From assembly GCA_035758575.1 (NCBI GenBank), contig DASTXH010000083.1, forward strand, positions 1 to 8,722: a stretch of DNA of 8,722 bases. Direction: 5' to 3'. Source of the DNA: JANWHZ01 sp035758575. GTDB lineage: Bacteria > Patescibacteriota > Saccharimonadia > Saccharimonadales > UBA4665. A program made the translations under genes and the position numbers. Below the pieces are notes generated by a model. It searched no databases, had not been told where the DNA came from, and was given only the letters and a program-made list of their open reading frames with translations. Below are positions 4,800-8,722 of this stretch, one piece after another; position 1 is the first letter of the stretch; each line of letters begins with the position of its first letter.

Positions 4800-6667
4800 G
4801 CTTTGGCGGCCTTTGCCTTACCGGCGACGTCGGGTAGCTTGACGCCGCTATGAGCACGGAGAGCATTGAAAATGACTACTACATCCACCACTTCTTGGAT
4901 GATAGCACCGGCTACGGGCGGAAACTTTCCTGTGGCAAATACCAGCATTAATACCACACTAAGGATGATACCGATTAACACACTTTGCGTGGCAATGTGG
5001 AAAGCGCGCTTCGCGGTGGCGACTGCCAGGGCGACGTGCGAAAAGCTGTCCTGCATGATGACGATATCTGCTGATTCGCTGGCAGCCGTGCTGCCGCGGG
5101 CACCCAGGGCAATACCAACGTCGGATGCCGTTAGTACCGGCGCATCGTTGATGCCATCACCCACGAAGGCTACCGGCTTTTCGGCAATGCCTTCTATCGC
5201 TAGCAGTTTGTCGGCAGGTAGCGCCTCTGCCTTTATGTCGGTAATACCTAGCGAGCGGGCAATTGCCTTGGCTACGGCGCGATTGTCGCCGGTTACCATA
5301 AGGGTCCGCGTAACGCCTAAAGCCGCAAGTTGCTTGAGCGTTTGCTTAGTATCAGAACGGAGGGCGTCAGCAAAGGTAATGTAGCCAGCAAGTTGGCCAT
5401 CTATGGCTACCAGCGTTGCGGTTTGGGCAATGCGTGCCGGTTTGAACGCTGAGGGCAGTGACACGTCGCGTTCAACCATCAAGCTCAGGCGGCCTACCAA
5501 GATGTCTTTGCCATTGATGTGAGCTTCCAGTCCGGAGCCGGCTATTTCCTTAACATGTTTAGCTTTACTTGGCGGACACTTGTGTTCTTTGGCCGCTTCC
5601 ACAATGGCTTTAGCGAGTACATGCGTAGAGTGTTGTTCCAGGCAGGCGGCGGCGCTTAGTACGTCTTGCTCGCTGTGTGTTCCAAATGCAACGATAGTAT
5701 CTACTTCGGGCATGCCACGGGTAAGCGTGCCGGTTTTGTCGAAGGCAAAGGTTTTGGCGGTGGCAAGTTGTTCCAGCGCGGTGCCGGTTTTAATGATGAT
5801 GCCGTCGCGCGCCGCCCGGCTCATGCCGGCAATCAGGGCGATAGGTACGGCCAGAATAAGCGGGCAAGGGGTAGCCACAATAATAACTTCCAAGAAGCGG
5901 ATGGCTTGATGGCTGAGTATCCATGCCAGACCGGCTATGGTATACGCGGCGATAGTAAAGGGAATACTGTAGCGGTCGGCCAGGCGTACGAATGGAGCCG
6001 GGTTTTCGGCGGCAGCGCGCACCAGGCGGACAATTTGCTGATATTGGCTGTCTTTGGCGGCGTGGATAGCCTTGGCGGTAATAGACCCGTCCAGATTGAT
6101 AGCGCCGCTGAGGATTTCGTCGTCTATCTGTTTTACGACAGGCAGGCTTTCACCGGTCAGGCTGGCTTCGTCGAAACTACCTGTGCCCTCTAGGATAATG
6201 GCGTCTACCGGCACTACTTCGCCCGGCTTGATAATTATTTTGTCATGTACCGCAACCTCGTGCGCGGGCACATCGACTACCTTGTGCCGGCGCAGGATGT
6301 GGGCAACTTGAGGTTGGCGCTTTAGCAATTCACGTAGCTCGCTATGCGCACGTGCGGCCGCAAACGCCTCTAGCGATTCGCCGCCGCTGAGCATGATGAC
6401 TACGATAATCGCTGCCCAGTATTGATGCATCAGCACCGAGGTAACGATGGCAGTAGCGGCTAGGATGTCTACGCCGTAGCGACCGTGCCGCAGGTCGTTT
6501 ATCATGCGGGTGGCCAGCGGAATTACCGCAATCAGTGATACGACGCCCAGTACCCAATGGGCGAGAGTCGCTAGCTTAAAGAATGTAAGTATGCCTGCGG
6601 CCGCCAGCCCGGCAAGTGCAAATGCGAACAATTTGTAGGAGCGCACAAAAGAGATCAGTCGTTTCAT
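4796..6667 (-). CDS. P1B-type heavy-metal transport ATPase, TPC subtype
   Basis: The 623-residue membrane pump has all core P-type ATPase motifs: actuator TGES at 171-174, membrane metal-site TPCP at 266-269, phosphorylation site DKTGTLT at 310-316, and hinge GDGINDAP at 503-510. The C-terminal pair of membrane segments follows, with QEVVDVVVIFNALR at 591-604. Membrane segments also lie near 12-30, 36-52, 66-96, 236-252 and 258-282. It lacks an N-terminal metal-binding domain with CxxC. The TPC rather than CPC or SPC motif assigns it to a less studied subgroup whose metal is uncertain. The usual His-Pro of the nucleotide domain is His349-Val350 (STHVLAKAI), which I recall as usual for this subgroup. 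ATG 6667 is preferred over one 48 bases upstream because it follows a -10 box by six bases. No terminator is seen after the stop. Confidence 0.92.
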   Translation of the reverse strand: MKRLISFVRSYKLFAFALAGLAAAGILTFFKLATLAHWVLGVVSLIAVIPLATRMINDLRHGRYGVDILAATAIVTSVLMHQYWAAIIVVIMLSGGESLEAFAAARAHSELRELLKRQPQVAHILRRHKVVDVPAHEVAVHDKIIIKPGEVVPVDAIILEGTGSFDEASLTGESLPVVKQIDDEILSGAINLDGSITAKAIHAAKDSQYQQIVRLVRAAAENPAPFVRLADRYSIPFTIAAYTIAGLAWILSHQAIRFLEVIIVATPCPLILAVPIALIAGMSRAARDGIIIKTGTALEQLATAKTFAFDKTGTLTRGMPEVDTIVAFGTHSEQDVLSAAACLEQHSTHVLAKAIVEAAKEHKCPPSKAKHVKEIAGSGLEAHINGKDILVGRLSLMVERDVSLPSAFKPARIAQTATLVAIDGQLAGYITFADALRSDTKQTLKQLAALGVTRTLMVTGDNRAVAKAIARSLGITDIKAEALPADKLLAIEGIAEKPVAFVGDGINDAPVLTASDVGIALGARGSTAASESADIVIMQDSFSHVALAVATAKRAFHIATQSVLIGIILSVVLMLVFATGKFPPVAGAIIQEVVDVVVIFNALRAHSGVKLPDVAGKAKAAKA

Positions 6668-6673
6668 GCTTAC

Positions 6674-6679
6674 ACTATA
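6674..6679 (-). promoter_or_regulatory. -10 box of the P-type ATPase gene, leaderless spacing
   Basis: On the minus strand TATAGT is followed by six bases (GTAAGC) and the ATG at 6667. A fair -35 box, TAGACT, lies at 6696-6701 with a 16-base spacer. The promoter sits in the 75-base gap after the upstream secreted-protein gene, so the ATPase is probably a separate transcription unit. No metal-regulator operator palindrome was recognised. Confidence 0.55.
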
Positions 6680-6742
6680 CCATCGGTGGACCGAAAGTCT
6701 ACTGATCAGCCTCACATACAGTGGGATTCTGTTGGGCGGCGG

Positions 6743-8302
6743 TTATCCAAGTATTCGCACATTGCCATTCGCGAGCGGCTCATTCATGAAATACAACGGC
6801 TGGTCAGTGTCGGGGTTGGCTCCCGGTGCCCAAATAAATATGCCGAACTGATCGTTGGTTTGTGGGTTTAGGAGCTTGCCGTCAGTTGCTACAACCCTGA
6901 ATGTATTGGTTGTCGTTATGCCGTCAACGGTAACGGTCGCCGTACCTTGGGCAGCGGCCGTGGCGTTGCTTGCGCCAAAGACGTAGAACTGGCTGATGTT
7001 CCTTGAGGTAAGCTTTAGGGTGTGGCCGGCTGCCTCGGAGGTGAATGTAACGCCGCCTGTGGGGCCCTGGTTTTTATTGTGTATATTGACGCTAGCCTTG
7101 GCGGTGGTCGGTAGGCCAGCAAAGGCTGCTTGGCAGATGCCGGGTAAGACATCCCGGATCGGCCCCATGCAGGCCGGCTGGAATTTATTGCTGTGCGCCT
7201 CCAGGCCGCCAGTCGTCTGTGACAGGAACGTGAGGGTGACATCGATGCTTGGCGTGGTGACGCCTTTTGTAGCCGTGACTAATGCGGCCGTCCCGATGGT
7301 TGGCTGATTGTCGTAGAACTGCGATACGTACAGGTATCCGGGCAGCGGCGTGAAGTATAGGTAGTACGTACCGCTAGGTACATCATTCAGGGCGTAGCTG
7401 CCGTCTGTATTTACGGATGCCGATGCGGTTGGTGCATTGTTATAGAAATCATCAGCTGTTGCATATGCGGAGACATATGCATGAGCCGGCCTGCCTGTGG
7501 TGTCGGTGACAGTACCGGTAATGACGCCGAGGGTTGGCATCAGAATGTTAATATTGGCTGTTGTTGCGTTGTTGATTACGGCTACCGGGTCCGCTGTGGC
7601 TGCGGTTGTCTTGCCGCTATAGAATTGTTCGAGGTGGTACGGGTTGGAGTTGGGGCCGTTGAAATCAAGAATATAGGTACTGCTGGCGGGAAGGCCGCCC
7701 ATGAAGTAGTAGCCGCTGTCGTCAGTAAAGACAAACGAAGCCCATAGCGGACTATCGGGGTTATCGTAGTCTGCTAGCGAAGGATAGGCGGCAATCTTAA
7801 TGTCGGAGACGCCGTTGCCGTCTTGGTCAATTACCCTTCCGGATATAGCGCCTGCCGAGGAGAGTATGCTATTGATACCGGACGTAGTGGTGCCTGCCGC
7901 TACCATCACGGTGTCCGGCGTTCCGGATGATGGCTGAAGGTTGTACCACTGCTGGGCGGTATAGTAGGCACCTGCTTCGGTGCTAGTGGGCATATTATTG
8001 AACTGAACGTTGTAGCCTCCTGGAGCCAGGCCGCCTATATCATATGTACCGTCCGGATTGGAAAGCGCGAAGCCAACTCCCGGGGCATTGCTGTCGGGAA
8101 TATATACATCAACTTTAATGCCGGATAGGCCCGCTCCGTTTTGATCGGTAATCCTGCCTGCTATATCGCCGGTCGTTTCGGTCGGTATGGCAAAAGCCAC
8201 AGGGCTAGTAGCTAGCGACATTGCACATATAAACGTGGCAAGTAACCACTTGCCACGCTGCAATGCTCCCCATATTCGTACGATCCTTGCCATGATGCTC
8301 AT
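6743..8302 (-). CDS. Secreted protein with three carboxypeptidase-regulatory-like (CnaB-type) repeats
   Basis: The 519-residue protein begins with a signal peptide: basic residues to about 18, hydrophobic core about 20-32, and likely cleavage after AFA at 38. Three beta-sandwich repeats follow at about 45-147, 151-255 and 259-358. Each opens with I-x-G-x-V/I-T/I-D and G-x-x-x, has an NPDGTYDIGGL, DDSGYYFMGGL or NTDGSYALNDV core, and ends in a QWYNLQ, QFYSGK or QFYDNQ motif before a T-rich strand. These are hallmarks of carboxypeptidase regulatory-like domains, which act as rigid spacers or adhesin stalks. Residues 365-519 form a distinct domain with two cysteines (378 and 390) that could form a disulphide; I do not recognise it. 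There is no LPxTG or C-terminal membrane anchor. The ATG at 8302 is chosen over a TTG at 8326 because AGGGGAGG precedes it by five bases. Confidence 0.8.
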   Translation of the reverse strand: MSIMARIVRIWGALQRGKWLLATFICAMSLATSPVAFAIPTETTGDIAGRITDQNGAGLSGIKVDVYIPDSNAPGVGFALSNPDGTYDIGGLAPGGYNVQFNNMPTSTEAGAYYTAQQWYNLQPSSGTPDTVMVAAGTTTSGINSILSSAGAISGRVIDQDGNGVSDIKIAAYPSLADYDNPDSPLWASFVFTDDSGYYFMGGLPASSTYILDFNGPNSNPYHLEQFYSGKTTAATADPVAVINNATTANINILMPTLGVITGTVTDTTGRPAHAYVSAYATADDFYNNAPTASASVNTDGSYALNDVPSGTYYLYFTPLPGYLYVSQFYDNQPTIGTAALVTATKGVTTPSIDVTLTFLSQTTGGLEAHSNKFQPACMGPIRDVLPGICQAAFAGLPTTAKASVNIHNKNQGPTGGVTFTSEAAGHTLKLTSRNISQFYVFGASNATAAAQGTATVTVDGITTTNTFRVVATDGKLLNPQTNDQFGIFIWAPGANPDTDQPLYFMNEPLANGNVRILG

Positions 8303-8307
8303 ACACA

Positions 8308-8315
8308 CCTCCCCT
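8308..8315 (-). promoter_or_regulatory. Strong Shine-Dalgarno sequence of the secreted-protein gene
   Basis: AGGGGAGG on the minus strand lies five bases before the ATG at 8302 and fixes that start. The overlapping TATAGA at 8315-8320 looks like a -10 box, but transcription from it would begin inside the Shine-Dalgarno sequence, so the real promoter is probably farther upstream within 8320-8440. I could not place it. Confidence 0.7.
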
Positions 8316-8443
8316 CTATACTTCAAGCTTTACTACTTGCATGGATGTATGTCTATGATCAGCATCACGCAAGCTTGTAGCTTTGAAGCTGCTGATGATA
8401 CTGGAGACCGGCGCCATCAGGTTTTGCGGGTCGATATTTCCTT

Positions 8444-8487
8444 CCAAATTAAAAGTCCCGAGCACAGTCTCGGGGCTTTTAATTTGG
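8444..8487 (-). terminator. Terminator of tRNA-His, probably bidirectional
   Basis: A near-perfect dyad pairs 8444-8462 with 8469-8487: CCAAATTAAAAG plus CCCGAG against CTCGGG plus CTTTTAATTTGG, with a T-G pair between. A/T-rich flanks on both arms give it a T-rich exit in either direction. On the minus strand its ascending arm includes the CCA of tRNA-His, so folding of the terminator would compete with the tRNA 3' end until processing. Confidence 0.85.
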
Positions 8488-8562
8488 GGCGAAAGATGGG
8501 AATTGAACCCACGGCCTCCTGTGCCACAAACAGGCGCTCTAACCAACTGAGCTACTTCCGCC
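8485..8562 (-). tRNA. tRNA-His(GUG)
   Basis: A complete cloverleaf with encoded CCA. The acceptor stem pairs GCGGAAG with CTTTCGC, preceded by the extra 5' G (position 8562 on the complement) that pairs with the discriminator C, the hallmark of bacterial tRNA-His. The anticodon stem is CCTGT with ACAGG around loop TTGTGGC, anticodon GTG. The T loop is TTCAATT. It reads CAY histidine codons. It is the only histidine tRNA in the window. Confidence 0.97.
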
Positions 8563-8702
8563 TCGTCGAACCTTGCGCCTCAGCCTCGTTTTAGCTTCCG
8601 CTAAAAGCTTCGGCCTACGGCTATGGTTCTCCTCTCAAAATATCAAACAGTCGCATGCGCTCCTTGGTTTGATATTTTGGGTTTCGTTTCCAGGCTGAAA
8701 AC
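8563..8702 (-). ncRNA. Structured 5' leader of tRNA-His, two-domain element shared with tRNA-Pro(CGG)
   Basis: The leader of about 140 nt mirrors the one at 2755-2913. Domain 1 pairs 8667-8679 with 8636-8648, a perfect 13-bp inverted repeat (CAAAATATCAAAC on the transcribed strand), again flanked inside by CAAGG and GACT, with a shorter cap around GCATGC. AGAGGA follows. In domain 2, GAACC (8625-8629) pairs with GGTTC (8568-8572), GCC (8619-8621) with GGC (8577-8579), and GCC (8612-8614) with GGC (8583-8585). TTTTAGC (8600-8606) pairs with GCTAAAA (8589-8595) under a GGAA tetraloop. GCCGAAGCTTTT and AAAACGAGGC are identical in the two leaders. GACGA at 8563-8567 touches the tRNA. Confidence 0.7.
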
Positions 8703-8709
8703 AGAGGTA

Positions 8710-8715
8710 ATTATA
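8710..8715 (-). promoter_or_regulatory. -10 box of the tRNA-His leader transcript
   Basis: TATAAT on the minus strand is followed by TACCTCTGTT, sharing CCTCTGTT at the same distance as in the tRNA-Pro(CGG) promoter. Transcription likely begins near 8702-8703. The -35 box would lie beyond the window end. Confidence 0.65.
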
Positions 8716-8722
8716 TCTTATG

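Noticed and set aside
4866..6311. Long plus-strand open frames opposite the ATPase gene
   Set aside because: They are low-complexity Ala/Ser/Thr-rich or unmatched translations, antisense to a protein with every P-type ATPase motif, so they are shadows.
8187..8594. Plus-strand open frame spanning tRNA-His and containing GRKMGIEPTASCATNR
   Set aside because: That peptide is the well-known spurious translation of an antisense tRNA 3' half; the frame also runs through the terminator.
1..8722. CRISPR array or a phage/integrase attachment site at the tRNA genes
   Set aside because: No regularly spaced direct repeats, cas genes, integrase gene or duplicated tRNA 3' end was seen. The similarity between the two tRNA-Pro 3' halves is explained by their being isoacceptors.

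Overview
The window is compact bacterial DNA of roughly balanced base composition, using the standard genetic code (TGA and TAA/TAG all act as stops). It carries nine protein genes, three tRNA genes with encoded CCA, four intrinsic terminators and several readable promoters. The very short gaps, the apparently leaderless mRNAs, the isolated salvage and modification enzymes and the lone polyprenol-kinase-type membrane protein suggest a small-genome bacterium of the Patescibacteria/CPR kind, possibly Saccharibacteria. That placement is inferred from general style, not from a marker gene.

Layout. 1-82: 3' end of a tRNA-Pro(UGG) and its terminator. 83-357: a gene-free, strongly self-complementary stretch. 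370-1460 (+): a SAM methyltransferase and a Nudix hydrolase, two bases apart. 1535-1981 (-): a nucleoside deoxyribosyltransferase-like protein. 2074-2682 (+): a LnuA/AadB-like nucleotidyltransferase. 2719-3027 (+): promoter, long structured leader, tRNA-Pro(CGG), terminator. 3053-4108 (+): a Trm11/RlmL-type RNA methyltransferase. 4161-4799 (+): a dolichol/phytol-kinase-type membrane protein, convergent with 4796-6667 (-), a P1B metal-transport ATPase. 6743-8302 (-): a secreted protein with three carboxypeptidase-regulatory-like beta domains. 8444-8722 (-): terminator, tRNA-His(GUG), structured leader and promoter.

The most striking observation is that tRNA-Pro(CGG) and tRNA-His, on opposite strands about 5.6 kb apart, share the same architecture. 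Each has a TATAAT -10 box, a CCTCTGTT start region, an unusual 140-160 nt leader, the pentamer GACGA touching the tRNA 5' end, the tRNA with CCA, and a long terminator hairpin abutting the CCA. The leader has an invariant 13-bp inverted repeat hairpin followed by a second domain whose helices are kept by compensatory changes. This looks like an undescribed structured tRNA 5' leader family, with function unknown.

A second pattern is a fixed promoter-to-start spacing. In four genes (starts at 370, 1981-, 4161, 6667-) exactly six bases separate a -10 hexamer from the ATG, which predicts leaderless mRNAs. A fifth (GTG at 3053) may follow the same rule.
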